Below, one piece after another: positions 1-9,535 of a DNA stretch of 64,000 nt. Each line of letters opens with the position of its first letter. Position 1 is the first letter of the stretch. The stretch covers positions 1 to 64,000 of the forward strand of contig JAUSNM010000014.1 in assembly GCA_030645535.1 (NCBI GenBank). Direction: 5' to 3'. Source of the stretch: Gallionella sp. GTDB lineage: Bacteria; Pseudomonadota; Gammaproteobacteria; Burkholderiales; Gallionellaceae. The notes under the pieces are model-generated. The model made no database searches, had not been told where the DNA came from, and was given only the letters and a program-made list of their open reading frames with translations. Both the position numbers and the translations under genes were made by a program.

Positions 1-420
1 TAACGCAATGTTCTGCTGCGGAAGCCGTGTGAGTTCTTGCAGGAAAGCTTGCACCCGCAGCATCACCTGCTGCGCCGATTCCCCGCCCGTCGGGGCGTAG
101 CTCATGACGTCACTGGCCCAGGCATCTATTTCATGGCGCGCAATGTCGTCCCACGCGCGCCCTTCCCATACGCCGAAGTTTTTTTCCATCAGGCGCGCAT
201 CGCTGCCTAGTTCACAGTGTCGCTCCAGCGCCAGAAATTCGGCCAGTTTGCGGGTGCGCAGCAGCGGCGAGCTGATGATCAGATCAAGGGGCGGCAGCCA
301 GTTCAGCACGGCATTCGCCTCTTCCGCAAAGCTACCCGATAAGCCGACATCGAGCTGTCCGTAACAGAGACCGGGAGCGATGTCGGGCCGGGTATGACGG
401 ATCAGGTACAAAGTCTGCAC
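1..420 (-). CDS. cobC: alpha-ribazole phosphatase / histidine phosphatase family protein (truncated by window edge)
   Basis: Reverse-strand translation from GTG at 418-420 reads VQTLYLIRHTRPDIAPGLCYGQLDVGL (RHG motif); adjacent to cobS. Confidence 0.8.
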   Translation of the reverse strand, partial: MQTLYLIRHTRPDIAPGLCYGQLDVGLSGSFAEEANAVLNWLPPLDLIISSPLLRTRKLAEFLALERHCELGSDARLMEKNFGVWEGRAWDDIARHEIDAWASDVMSYAPTGGESAQQVMLRVQAFLQELTRLPQQNIAL

Positions 421-549
421 TAAAATGTGAAGCCCGCGAAACGCGTCGATTGCCTCCTCGCCCTCCGGGAGGGGAGAGCGAAGCGAGGGGCCGAGGAGAG
501 GGAAACGGGGATGGCGGGTTTCATTATCAGAATCGGCTGTGCATGCCCG

Positions 550-1329
550 TTAGATTGCAGCCAGCAAGCCCAGGTAGAACGCCAGTTCGGTGAGTTGCTG
601 CACCGCGCCCAGGCAGTCGCCGGTATAGCCGCCGAGGCGTTTTTGCAGTCGCCATGCGAGGTAGGCGCGCATCAGCAATGATGCCGCAACGGCCGCGAAC
701 AGGTTAAAGGCGTGCGCGCCTGCGACATACAGCAGGATCAGGGGTGCGATGCCGGTGAGCAGCGCGATAATAAAACTGACGGGGCTGATCTGTTGTGCAG
801 CGGGTTTGGCGCGCGCGCTGTCGTCGTCGCGGATGTAGCGCTGGGTCAGCATCAGGCTGGCTGCCATCAGGCGGCTGAAGCCGTGCGCCGCGATCAATGC
901 GCTGGCTGCGAACAGCAGCGAGTGCGAGCCGCAAAGGGCTGTCAGCGCCTGGTATTTTAACAGCAGCACCAGTATCAGCGAGATGGCGCCATATGCGCCG
1001 ACCCGCGAATCCTTCATGATTGCCAGCGCCTTGTCGCGTGTAAAACCGCCGCCCAGTCCGTCGGCAAAGTCGGAGAGGCCGTCTTCGTGGAATGCGCCGG
1101 TGATCAGGATGCCGGCCGTCATGGAGAGTCCCACCGCCAGCGTTAGCGGCAGCACTTGTGCAGCAATCATCAGCACAGCGGCACAAAGTGCGCCTACGAC
1201 GATACCTGTCAGCGGAAAATAGCGCGACGCCTGGGCCAGTTGCTGCGCGGAATGACCTACCCACGCGGGCACCGGGATGCGCGTGAAAAATTGTAAGGCG
1301 GTGAGGAAGATACGCAGTTCTCGCAACAT
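550..1329 (-). CDS. cobS: adenosylcobinamide-GDP ribazoletransferase
   Basis: MLRELRIFLTALQFFTRIPVPAWVG...GAFHEDGLSDFADGLGGG, CobS hallmark; start placed at the internal Met rather than the ORF maximum. Confidence 0.9.
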   Translation of the reverse strand: MLRELRIFLTALQFFTRIPVPAWVGHSAQQLAQASRYFPLTGIVVGALCAAVLMIAAQVLPLTLAVGLSMTAGILITGAFHEDGLSDFADGLGGGFTRDKALAIMKDSRVGAYGAISLILVLLLKYQALTALCGSHSLLFAASALIAAHGFSRLMAASLMLTQRYIRDDDSARAKPAAQQISPVSFIIALLTGIAPLILLYVAGAHAFNLFAAVAASLLMRAYLAWRLQKRLGGYTGDCLGAVQQLTELAFYLGLLAAI

Positions 1330-1415
1330 GATGGACAGGGTAAATGGAAGCGCTGCCAGACTAGCAGCGGCCGCATTGACTGTCCACAGCAATTCATATT
1401 TTGACCGTAAGACCG

Positions 1416-1442
1416 TCATTCCTGCGCAGGCCGGAATGACGC
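1416..1442. repeat. GTCATTCC..GGAATGAC palindromic repeat
   Basis: cgtcattcctgcgcaggccggaatgacg inverted repeat; related copy at ~15679. Confidence 0.6.
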
Positions 1443-1616
1443 GACGGAGAAAAAGCCATAATGAGAATTGCCGGACTATACAGTCGTATGTTGGCAGTAA
1501 GGCACTCACGTGTGTGCCGGGAAAGGCGCTTTTCTGATAACGGGCGTGGGGAAGTGTGGCGCATTGATGATAAAATTCGCCACACTTGCACCGATTACGG
1601 TACAGGCATGCCCGTT

Positions 1617-1680
1617 TCCCCCCTCCCAACCTTCCCCCGCAAGCGAGGGAAGGGGCAAACGATTCGCTATGCGAATTTTA
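1617..1680. repeat. CCCTCxCC-type palindromic repeat, long form, upstream of msbA
   Basis: ccctcccaaccttcccccgcaagcgagggaaggggcaaacgattcgc; same family as 61490-61545. Confidence 0.6.
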
Positions 1681-1696
1681 CGTTGACGTGCGCACT

Positions 1697-3460
1697 ATGA
1701 ATTTATCCAGTACACAGCTCTATTTACGCCTCCTGAAATACGTCAAACCCTACTGGCGCATCTTTGCGATTTCACTGCTCGGCATGATGGTTGTCGCATC
1801 CACCGAGCCGCTGGTGCCCGCGCTGATGAAGCCGATGCTGGACGGCACGTTTGTCCACAAGGATCAGGCGATGATGCGCATCGTGCCGGCGGTCATCATC
1901 CTGATTTTCCTGATACGCGGCATCGCCACGTTTGTCGGGACTTTGGCGATCAGCTGGGTCGGCAACAAGCTGGTGATGGATCTGCGCGAGGAGATGTTCC
2001 GCAAACTGCTGTGTCTGCCGACAGGTTTCTACGACGAACATGCCACAGGTTCCTTGCTCTCCAAACTGACCTACGACGTGACACAGGTAACCAATGCCGC
2101 GACGGTGGTGGTGACCATTTCGGTGCGCGATTCCATCGTCATGGCAGGCTTGCTGGGTTGGCTGTTTTATCTGAACTGGAAGCTGACCCTGCTCACTTTG
2201 CTGATGGCGCCAGTCATCGCCGTGATCATCAGCACGATAAGTAAACGTATGCGCCTGTCCAGCCGCGATTCCCAGCAGTCTATGGGTGACATGACGCAAG
2301 TGATCGAAGAGAGCGTCTCTGCGCACAAGGTGGTCAAGCTGTTCGGCGGACAGCAATACGAACGCGACCGTTTCCATGAGCAGGCCAACTGGGTGCGCCG
2401 CCATGCGATGAAGCAGGCGTCCGCCGCTGCCGCCAACGTGCCCATCGTGCAGATGGTCGCAGCAGTCGCCTTGGCTGTGGTGGTCTATCTGGCTACGTTG
2501 CAATCCAACGCCGATGAAGTCACGGTGGGCGGTTTTGTCTCGTTCATCATGGCGATGTTGATGCTGACCGCGCCACTCAAGCGCCTGACCGGTGTGAGCG
2601 AATATTTGCAACGGGGTCTGGCGGCGGCAGAGAGTGTGTTCGCTTTGCTCGACACCCTGGGTGAGCAGGACGAAGGGACAGTCAAAATAGGGCGTGTACG
2701 CGGTGAACTGCATTTCGATAACGTCCAGTTTACCTATGCGCCTGATGCACGCCCGGTGCTGAAAAATATCCAACTGGATATTCGCGCCGGAGAAAACGTC
2801 GCCTTTGTCGGGGCGTCCGGCAGCGGCAAGACGACTCTGGCTAATCTAGTGCCGCGTTTCTATACGGCGACGGGCGGCGAAATCCGCCTGGACGGACATA
2901 ATCTCACCGATCTGACACTTGCCAGCCTGCGTTCCAACATCGCCCTGGTCAGCCAGGAAGTAGTGCTGTTCAATGACACGATCTCGGCGAATATTGCCTA
3001 CGGGCAGATGCGGGTCGTCAGCCAAGCGGAAATAATCGCCGCAGCAACCGCGGCTCACGCGATGGAATTTATCCGTGAATGGCCGGAAGGCTTGAACACG
3101 CTGGTCGGCGAGCGCGGCGTGAAACTGTCCGGCGGTCAGCGCCAGCGCATCGCAATTGCCCGCGCGATACTCAAGGATGCGCCGGTATTGATACTCGATG
3201 AGGCGACTTCTGCGCTGGATTCCGAATCCGAACGCTTTGTGCAGGCAGCACTGGAAACCCTGATGCGGGGCCGCACCACGCTGGTCATCGCGCATCGGCT
3301 GTCCACGATAGAAAAAGCCGACCGGATCGTGGTTTTGCAAAAAGGCGAAATCGCTGAAATCGGCACGCACGCCGAATTGCTGGCGAAAAACGGCGTGTAT
3401 GCCCAGCTGCACCGTATTCAGTTTGCGGTTACAGGGAACACAATTCCACAAGCCGTATAA
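1697..3460 (+). CDS. msbA: lipid A export permease/ATP-binding protein MsbA
   Basis: ABC transporter with TM domain; Walker A GASGSGKTT, LSGGQRQRIAIARA, ILDEATSALD. Confidence 0.9.
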   Translation: MNLSSTQLYLRLLKYVKPYWRIFAISLLGMMVVASTEPLVPALMKPMLDGTFVHKDQAMMRIVPAVIILIFLIRGIATFVGTLAISWVGNKLVMDLREEMFRKLLCLPTGFYDEHATGSLLSKLTYDVTQVTNAATVVVTISVRDSIVMAGLLGWLFYLNWKLTLLTLLMAPVIAVIISTISKRMRLSSRDSQQSMGDMTQVIEESVSAHKVVKLFGGQQYERDRFHEQANWVRRHAMKQASAAAANVPIVQMVAAVALAVVVYLATLQSNADEVTVGGFVSFIMAMLMLTAPLKRLTGVSEYLQRGLAAAESVFALLDTLGEQDEGTVKIGRVRGELHFDNVQFTYAPDARPVLKNIQLDIRAGENVAFVGASGSGKTTLANLVPRFYTATGGEIRLDGHNLTDLTLASLRSNIALVSQEVVLFNDTISANIAYGQMRVVSQAEIIAAATAAHAMEFIREWPEGLNTLVGERGVKLSGGQRQRIAIARAILKDAPVLILDEATSALDSESERFVQAALETLMRGRTTLVIAHRLSTIEKADRIVVLQKGEIAEIGTHAELLAKNGVYAQLHRIQFAVTGNTIPQAV

Positions 3461-3527
3461 GGTTGACGCGACGGGTCGAATGGCATAAATTGCGTCACCC
3501 GATTCAACCAACCCTCAGGAGATAAAC

Positions 3528-4130
3528 ATGGCAGTTCTCGTAGGTAATGCAGCACCTGACTTTACCGCTGTTGCGGTAATGGGCAACAACGAAATGAATG
3601 AATCGTTTAACCTGAAGAGCTACATCGCCGGTAAAGCTGCGGTTGTTTTCTTCTATCCTCTTGATTTTACGTTTGTTTGTCCTTCCGAGCTGATCGCATT
3701 TGATCATCGTCTGTCTGACTTCAAGAGCCGTGGTGTGGAAGTGATCGGCGTGTCGATTGACTCGCAATTCACCCATCTGGCCTGGAAAAATACGCCAATC
3801 AACAAGGGCGGTATCGGTCAGGTCGGTTATCCGCTGGTTGCCGACATCAAGCACGAAATCTGCAAGGCTTACGATGTAGAAGCTGCAGGCGGCGTGGCTT
3901 ATCGCGGTTCGTTCCTGATCGACAAGGCAGGTGTGGTGCGCCATCAGGTAGTCAATGATCTGCCGCTGGGTCGCGACATCGACGAAATGCTGCGCATGGT
4001 AGACGCGCTGCAATTCCATGAAGAACATGGCGAAGTTTGCCCTGCCGGCTGGAACAAGGGCAAGGCAGGCATGAATGCTTCGACTGCCGGTGTTGCGCAA
4101 TACCTGGCCGAGCACGCTCAGGAACTGTAA
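3528..4130 (+). CDS. 2-Cys peroxiredoxin (AhpC/TSA family)
   Basis: FYPLDFTFVCPSELIAFDHRL and resolving-Cys EVCPAGW motifs. Confidence 0.92.
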   Translation: MAVLVGNAAPDFTAVAVMGNNEMNESFNLKSYIAGKAAVVFFYPLDFTFVCPSELIAFDHRLSDFKSRGVEVIGVSIDSQFTHLAWKNTPINKGGIGQVGYPLVADIKHEICKAYDVEAAGGVAYRGSFLIDKAGVVRHQVVNDLPLGRDIDEMLRMVDALQFHEEHGEVCPAGWNKGKAGMNASTAGVAQYLAEHAQEL

Positions 4131-4161
4131 GCAGTACTTGCCTCGCTTTGGCGGGGGATAG

Positions 4162-4190
4162 AAAAAGGCCATCCGCAGGATGGCCTTTTT
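4162..4190 (+). terminator. Rho-independent terminator of peroxiredoxin gene
   Basis: aaaaaggccatccgcaggatggccttttt. Confidence 0.9.
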
Positions 4191-4230
4191 CGTTAAAATC
4201 CGTTCGTTTTCCCATTTTTAATTATCAAAC

Positions 4231-5664
4231 ATGCTGATCGGGTTCGTCGTTATCTACTTGCTGTTTTCCATCGGCATCGGCGTGTATGCCTCGACGCGGG
4301 TACACAACGCCCGCGATTTTGTGGTTGCCGGGCGCAATCTGCCCTTGCCTGTCGTTACCGCGACGGTATTCGCCACCTGGTTTGGTGCAGAAACGGTGCT
4401 GGGGATTTCCGCTACCTTTGTCAAAGAAGGCTTGAGCGGCGTGGTCGCCGATCCGTTCGGTGCAAGTCTGTGTCTGATCATCGCCGGGCTGTTTTTCGCA
4501 GGCCGTCTGTACCGGATGAATTTGCTCACCATCGGCGATTACTACCGGGCGCGCTACAGTCGCACAGTGGAACTGATCATGACCATCTGCATCATGATTT
4601 CCTATCTCGGCTGGGTGTCGGCGCAGGTGACGGCATTGGGCCTGGTGTTCAATCTGGTGAGCGGCGGCGCTATTGCACAAACTTCCGGCATGGTGATCGG
4701 CACGGCCATCGTGCTGGGCTATACGATGTTCGGCGGGATGTGGTCGGTGGCCTTGCTGGATTTCGTGCAGATGACCGTCATCATGTCGGCCATGTTGCTG
4801 ATCGCCGTGCTGGTGGGCGGTAATGCGGGCGGCGTGAGCCATGTCATCAGTCATGCGCATGATTCAGGCCGCTTGCAACTCTTCCCGCACGGCGGCTATG
4901 AGGTATGGATCCCTTTCGTAGGGGCTGCTTTGACCATGATGCTGGGTTCTATCCCGCAACAGGACGTGTTTCAGCGCATGACCTCGGCACGCGATGAGAA
5001 GACGGCGGTACGCGGCTCGGTGCTGGGTGGCGTGCTGTATTTCGGCTTTGCTTTTGTGCCGATGTTTCTGGCTTATTCAGCGACGCTGATCGACCCTGAG
5101 GTGTTTGGTAAATTGATCGAAACTGACTCGCAGATGGTGTTGCCTAATCTGATTTTGCAGCACACGCCGCTGATCGCTCAGGTGTTATTCTTTGGCGCAT
5201 TGTTGTCGGCTATCATGAGCACGGCTTCCGCCACCTTGCTGGCGCCCTCGGTGATGTTCACCGAGAATATCCTCAAGCACTTTGCGTTGAAACACATGAG
5301 CGACAGCCAGATGCTGCGCACGATGCGCATCATCGTGGTGACGTTCGGCTGCATCGTGCTGGCATTCGCGCTCAATTCCAACGCGAGCATCTTCAAGATG
5401 GTTGAAAATGCCTACAAGATCACGCTGGTGGGCGCGTTCGTGCCGCTGGCGTTCGGACTTTACTGGAAGCGCGCCAGCAATCAGGGCGCGTTACTCTCCA
5501 TCGCGCTGGGCCTGATTTCCTGGCTGCTGATGGAGAAATTCTATACCGGCACGATCTGGCCGCCGCAACTGGTGGGCTTGCTGTTGAGCGCAGCGGGCAT
5601 GCTGATCGGGTCTTTATTGCCTAACCTGATGCATCGCCATCACGCAGCCCATGCTAAAGCTTAA
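4231..5664 (+). CDS. sodium:solute symporter family protein
   Basis: SSS family TM pattern; VVAGRNLPLPVVTATVFATWFGAETVLG. Confidence 0.85.
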   Translation: MLIGFVVIYLLFSIGIGVYASTRVHNARDFVVAGRNLPLPVVTATVFATWFGAETVLGISATFVKEGLSGVVADPFGASLCLIIAGLFFAGRLYRMNLLTIGDYYRARYSRTVELIMTICIMISYLGWVSAQVTALGLVFNLVSGGAIAQTSGMVIGTAIVLGYTMFGGMWSVALLDFVQMTVIMSAMLLIAVLVGGNAGGVSHVISHAHDSGRLQLFPHGGYEVWIPFVGAALTMMLGSIPQQDVFQRMTSARDEKTAVRGSVLGGVLYFGFAFVPMFLAYSATLIDPEVFGKLIETDSQMVLPNLILQHTPLIAQVLFFGALLSAIMSTASATLLAPSVMFTENILKHFALKHMSDSQMLRTMRIIVVTFGCIVLAFALNSNASIFKMVENAYKITLVGAFVPLAFGLYWKRASNQGALLSIALGLISWLLMEKFYTGTIWPPQLVGLLLSAAGMLIGSLLPNLMHRHHAAHAKA

Positions 5665-5667
5665 TTT

Positions 5668-5697
5668 CTGTCATCATACTGTCATAAATTCTTCATA
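5668..5697 (+). promoter_or_regulatory. Pho box (PhoB binding site) upstream of phoB
   Basis: CTGTCATcataCTGTCATaaattCTTCATA: two exact CTGTCAT half-sites 11 bp apart plus a weaker third. Confidence 0.8.
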
Positions 5698-5726
5698 CTC
5701 TGGCAGCTTCAATTGAAGGAGTGATG

Positions 5727-6419
5727 ATGAGCGCTAAGATTCTGATTGTGGAAGATGAACCGGCGATCCAGGAATTGCTGGTTTTTAATGTCACGCAGGC
5801 CGGGTTTGTGGCCTTGCGCGCAGGGGATGCAGAAGAGGCATGGCAACAGATACGCGATCATGCGCCGGATTTGATTTTGCTGGACTGGATGTTGCCCTCC
5901 ACCAGCGGCGTTGTACTGGCACGGCAACTGCGCTCTGAGGCACAAACACGCGACATTCCCATCATCATGCTGACGGCGCGTGGCGATGAGCGCGACAAGG
6001 TGCTGGGGCTGGAATCCGGTGCGGATGATTACATCACCAAGCCGTTCTCGCCGCGCGAGTTGATGGCGCGGATACGCGCCGTGATGCGTCGCCACATACC
6101 GACCTTGTCGGATGAAAAAGTGGCAGCCGGTGGTCTGGAATTGTCCCCGACTTCGCATCGGGTGACGGCGCAGGGTGTGTCTGTCGAACTGGGTCCGACT
6201 GAGTTTCGCCTGTTGCATTTTTTCATGACGCACGCAGAGCGCGTGTATAGTCGCACGCAATTGCTCGACCAGGTATGGGGTACGCAAGTGTTCGTCGAGG
6301 AGCGCACGGTGGATGTACATATCCGCCGGCTGCGCGCGTCGCTGGAAGCCACAGGACTGGACAGTCTGATCCAGACCGTGCGCGGCAGTGGTTATCGTTT
6401 TTCAACAAATTATAAGTAG
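5727..6419 (+). CDS. phoB: phosphate regulon response regulator PhoB
   Basis: [17 protein letters not shown] + winged-helix C-terminus; followed by PhoR; Pho box upstream. Confidence 0.9.
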   Translation: MSAKILIVEDEPAIQELLVFNVTQAGFVALRAGDAEEAWQQIRDHAPDLILLDWMLPSTSGVVLARQLRSEAQTRDIPIIMLTARGDERDKVLGLESGADDYITKPFSPRELMARIRAVMRRHIPTLSDEKVAAGGLELSPTSHRVTAQGVSVELGPTEFRLLHFFMTHAERVYSRTQLLDQVWGTQVFVEERTVDVHIRRLRASLEATGLDSLIQTVRGSGYRFSTNYK

Positions 6420-6468
6420 TTGATTTAACGACATTTAGTCGTTATCTCATGCTTTTTTTATTTAGAGA

Positions 6469-7773
6469 GTGGATGCTTTGCAGGAATTCTGGTTACGCGT
6501 GAGTTTGCCTGTCGTTTTCAGCGCACTGGCGGCGTTGTTGCTGTGGGGGCTGTTCTCGGCTGTCGCTGCCTTGTCATTTATGCTGTTGGTGCTGCTGCTG
6601 GTGATGGCGCGCAATGCGCGGCAATTATACAAGCTCGGTGAATGGCTCAAAGAGGCGCGTATCGAAACGATCCCTGAGGCCGACGGTATGTGGGGTGAGG
6701 TATTCTCAAAGCTCTACAAAATGGTCAAGCGGCATAAACAGACCAAGCAAAAATTGGCCACCGAGTTGCTGAATATCGAGCAAGCCACCGCCGCGCTGCC
6801 TGAGGGTGTGGTGAGTCTCAATGAAGCGCATCGCATCGAGTGGTGCAATCCGCTCGCCGAGTTGCATTTCGGTCTGAATGCACAGCGCGACATCCAGCAG
6901 GACATCACCTATCTGGTGCGTCAGCCGGAATTCATTGAATATCTGCAGGCAGGAGATTTAGGCGAGCCACTGGTGATGATGCCGGCGCGCCACGACGACA
7001 TGGTGTTGTCTATCAAGCTGATTTCCTATGGCGGAAACAAGCGATTGCTGATCAGTCGCGACATTACTCAACTGGAACGCATCGAAACCATGCGCCGCGA
7101 CTTTGTCGCGAACGTCTCTCACGAGTTGCGCACGCCCTTGACGGTGGTGAACGGCTTTGTCGAAAATCTGCAGGATATGCACGATCTCTCCCACGACAAG
7201 ATACAGCGCGCCTTGCATCTGATGGCTGAGCAGACGCGCCGCATGGATCATCTGGTGTCGGACTTGCTGACTTTGTCGAGGCTGGAAAGCGATCAGAGTC
7301 CGTTGCGGACAGAGGTAGTCGACATACCAGCCCTGCTGGGCGAGGTTTATCATGACGGGCAGCTGTTGAGTGACGGACGACATCAGCACAGTCTGGAAAT
7401 GACAGGACCCGCCAGGTTGTCCGGTAACCGCGAGGAGTTGCGCAGCGCATTCAGCAATCTGGTCAGCAATGCGGTGCGCTATACCCCCGAAGGTGGCACG
7501 ATCAAGCTGCGCTGGTTCGTGCGTGCAGGCCAGCCTGTATTTTCGGTGCAGGACAGCGGCATCGGCATCGAAGCGGAACACATCCCGCGCCTGACCGAAC
7601 GCTTTTACCGGGTGGATCGCAGCCGTTCGCGCGAAACCGGCGGCACCGGATTGGGGCTGGCTATCGTCAAGCACATCGCGCTGCGCCATCAGGCCCGCCT
7701 GGAAGTGGTCAGCGAGGAAGGTCGCGGCAGTACATTTTTGTTGGTGTTTCCGGAAAAACGAGTAGCAGTGTAA
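6469..7773 (+). CDS. phoR: phosphate regulon sensor histidine kinase PhoR
   Basis: RRDFVANVSHELRTPLTVVNGFVENL H-box, N/G boxes; two N-terminal TM segments. Confidence 0.9.
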   Translation: MDALQEFWLRVSLPVVFSALAALLLWGLFSAVAALSFMLLVLLLVMARNARQLYKLGEWLKEARIETIPEADGMWGEVFSKLYKMVKRHKQTKQKLATELLNIEQATAALPEGVVSLNEAHRIEWCNPLAELHFGLNAQRDIQQDITYLVRQPEFIEYLQAGDLGEPLVMMPARHDDMVLSIKLISYGGNKRLLISRDITQLERIETMRRDFVANVSHELRTPLTVVNGFVENLQDMHDLSHDKIQRALHLMAEQTRRMDHLVSDLLTLSRLESDQSPLRTEVVDIPALLGEVYHDGQLLSDGRHQHSLEMTGPARLSGNREELRSAFSNLVSNAVRYTPEGGTIKLRWFVRAGQPVFSVQDSGIGIEAEHIPRLTERFYRVDRSRSRETGGTGLGLAIVKHIALRHQARLEVVSEEGRGSTFLLVFPEKRVAV

Positions 7774-7795
7774 TTCAGGATTCAGGATTCAGGAT
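7774..7795. repeat. heptamer array (CAGGATT)3
   Basis: ttcaggattcaggattcaggat; encodes C-terminus of the neighbouring ORF. Confidence 0.9.
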
Positions 7796-9304
7796 CGTGA
7801 AGCTGACTCGCTGATAATCCAGCCCGAACTCCACGCTGAAGCCCAGTTGCACAACGACAATCTCACCGTTCTGATGCAATACCTCGATCACGCGCCCGGT
7901 CTGAAACCAGTCGCGCGGAACAATCAGACTGGCGGGCGTCTTGAGCGAAGGCAATGCAGACAACAGAAAAGCCGGTGCAACCAGGTCGGACGGGTTGATG
8001 GCGCGGATGCACACAGCCTCCGGCTGGCCGGGCAGATACTTGACGCCAATTTGCAGCTTGCCGTTTATCATCACCTTCGCCCAGACCGCAGCGCCCAGCA
8101 TGAAGGACTGTGCCGTGCGCAGCGCAATCAACTGTTTGCACCTGATGCGTCCGCCAATCACATCGTCACGGATCAGGCACGCACCCATGATGCTTTCATT
8201 TTTAATTTGCCAGTTTTCCGGCTGCTGCACATGCTCCGTGCTGTCACGCGTCTGTAATGGCTTGCCGGTTAATTGCGCATAGATGCCGTCGAGGCTGAAG
8301 CCAAGCGCTGCATGCAGGGTAACTTGCCGTCGTTCAAACGACCGTTTATGCTTGTCTTCGCACCAGCACTGATGCAAAAAGGTGAGGAATTCAAGGCAGG
8401 CATGGCTGTCTTGTTGATCGCACAGTCCTGCTTGCAGGGGCGTCTGGCCTTGCTGCAACAGGATGGTCTTGACCCGCAACAGCTTGCTTAATGGCACCAT
8501 CGCCAGATAACGCAGGGTATCTTTATCTGGCAGCCCTGCAACGCCTTGTAACCCTTGTGTGCCTGACAAATCGACTGCCAGCGGCTGAGCATCATTTTTG
8601 CTGAGGCTATAACTACAAGTTACAGTTATCGCAGTGCTCCATCCCGACAGCCAGCGATCCATTTGCTGCACTTGCCAGCGTGTCATTTGAGCGGGGTTTG
8701 CATAACAGGCGAGCAGCGTTTTGACATAGCTGCTGACACAGCTTGTTTGCTGGCCGCTTAAAAGGTCGGCTACCCCGCTTTTATGGATGCCTTGTTGCTC
8801 GGCAAAAGCATACAGTTCGTGCAGTTGACGCCAAAGACTCGGACCGCATTCATAGCCTGTCCGCAGGTGCTCGAAGATTTTCATGCCGCTGTAGGACAGA
8901 CAGCGCTGGCACAGCAGCGCACCGTGTTCGACGAGTGATTTATCACCTGCGATATAGTCTTGCAAGCCGCGCTGATAGCCCGTCACCATTGCCTGCCAGA
9001 GTTGCACGACGGACAGAAATACCATCAGCTCACTTTCATTCAACGGCAACGGTTTGGCCACCAGTTTCTTGGCCAGTTCGTCTTGTACATACCCGACGGC
9101 ATCCCTTAATAATTCCAGGATGCCGATGCGTTCAAGCCCGCGCATCGGGTAGCGGTTTAATTCGTTAATCTGGGTGAGTAACTTGCTGTGAGCCAGTTGC
9201 AAATTAGTCAGTTGCAGTTGACTCAACCATTGCGCGCAACCGGCCGCATCCTTGAAAATCGGATTTGCGCGGTCGTCAGTCGGTTCAAGCGGCAGAGTCA
9301 GCAT
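7775..9304 (-). CDS. conserved hypothetical protein, possibly with a PilZ-like C-terminal domain
   Basis: Long 509-aa ORF with normal composition; family assignment weak. Confidence 0.6.
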   Translation of the reverse strand: MLTLPLEPTDDRANPIFKDAAGCAQWLSQLQLTNLQLAHSKLLTQINELNRYPMRGLERIGILELLRDAVGYVQDELAKKLVAKPLPLNESELMVFLSVVQLWQAMVTGYQRGLQDYIAGDKSLVEHGALLCQRCLSYSGMKIFEHLRTGYECGPSLWRQLHELYAFAEQQGIHKSGVADLLSGQQTSCVSSYVKTLLACYANPAQMTRWQVQQMDRWLSGWSTAITVTCSYSLSKNDAQPLAVDLSGTQGLQGVAGLPDKDTLRYLAMVPLSKLLRVKTILLQQGQTPLQAGLCDQQDSHACLEFLTFLHQCWCEDKHKRSFERRQVTLHAALGFSLDGIYAQLTGKPLQTRDSTEHVQQPENWQIKNESIMGACLIRDDVIGGRIRCKQLIALRTAQSFMLGAAVWAKVMINGKLQIGVKYLPGQPEAVCIRAINPSDLVAPAFLLSALPSLKTPASLIVPRDWFQTGRVIEVLHQNGEIVVVQLGFSVEFGLDYQRVSFTILNPES

Positions 9305-9310
9305 AAAGTT

Positions 9311-9417
9311 CAGGATTCAGGATTCAGGAGTCAGGATTCAGGAGTCAGGAGCCAGGATTGAGTCAAAAGCGGAGCCCCGGTTTTATCCGAATCCTGAATC
9401 CCGCATCCTGAATCCTA
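9311..9417. repeat. mirrored heptamer arrays: 7x CAGGANN, spacer, ~4x inverted (NATCCNN)
   Basis: caggattcaggattcaggagtcaggattcaggagtcaggagccaggatt ... aatcctgaatcccgcatcctgaatccta. Confidence 0.9.
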
Positions 9418-9418
9418 G

Positions 9419-9480
9419 AGTAGAACACGTTCGATGCCTCCGTTGTTTGCCTTGGCAACAAAGTCAGGCAGCCAGTTTTG
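9419..9480 (-). pseudogene. duplicated 3' tail of the adjacent FAD-linked oxidoreductase gene
   Basis: Encodes [20 protein letters not shown]-stop, same as 9536-9600. Confidence 0.9.
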
Positions 9481-9535
9481 GCTTCGGCCGCTGCGCTTAA
9501 GGCAGCCTGCGCCGAAACTGTCGTTTAAAGTTCGT

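Noticed and set aside
1277-1537. ORFs containing VIPAxAGMT peptide
   Set aside because: Peptide is the translation of the GTCATTCC palindromic repeat.
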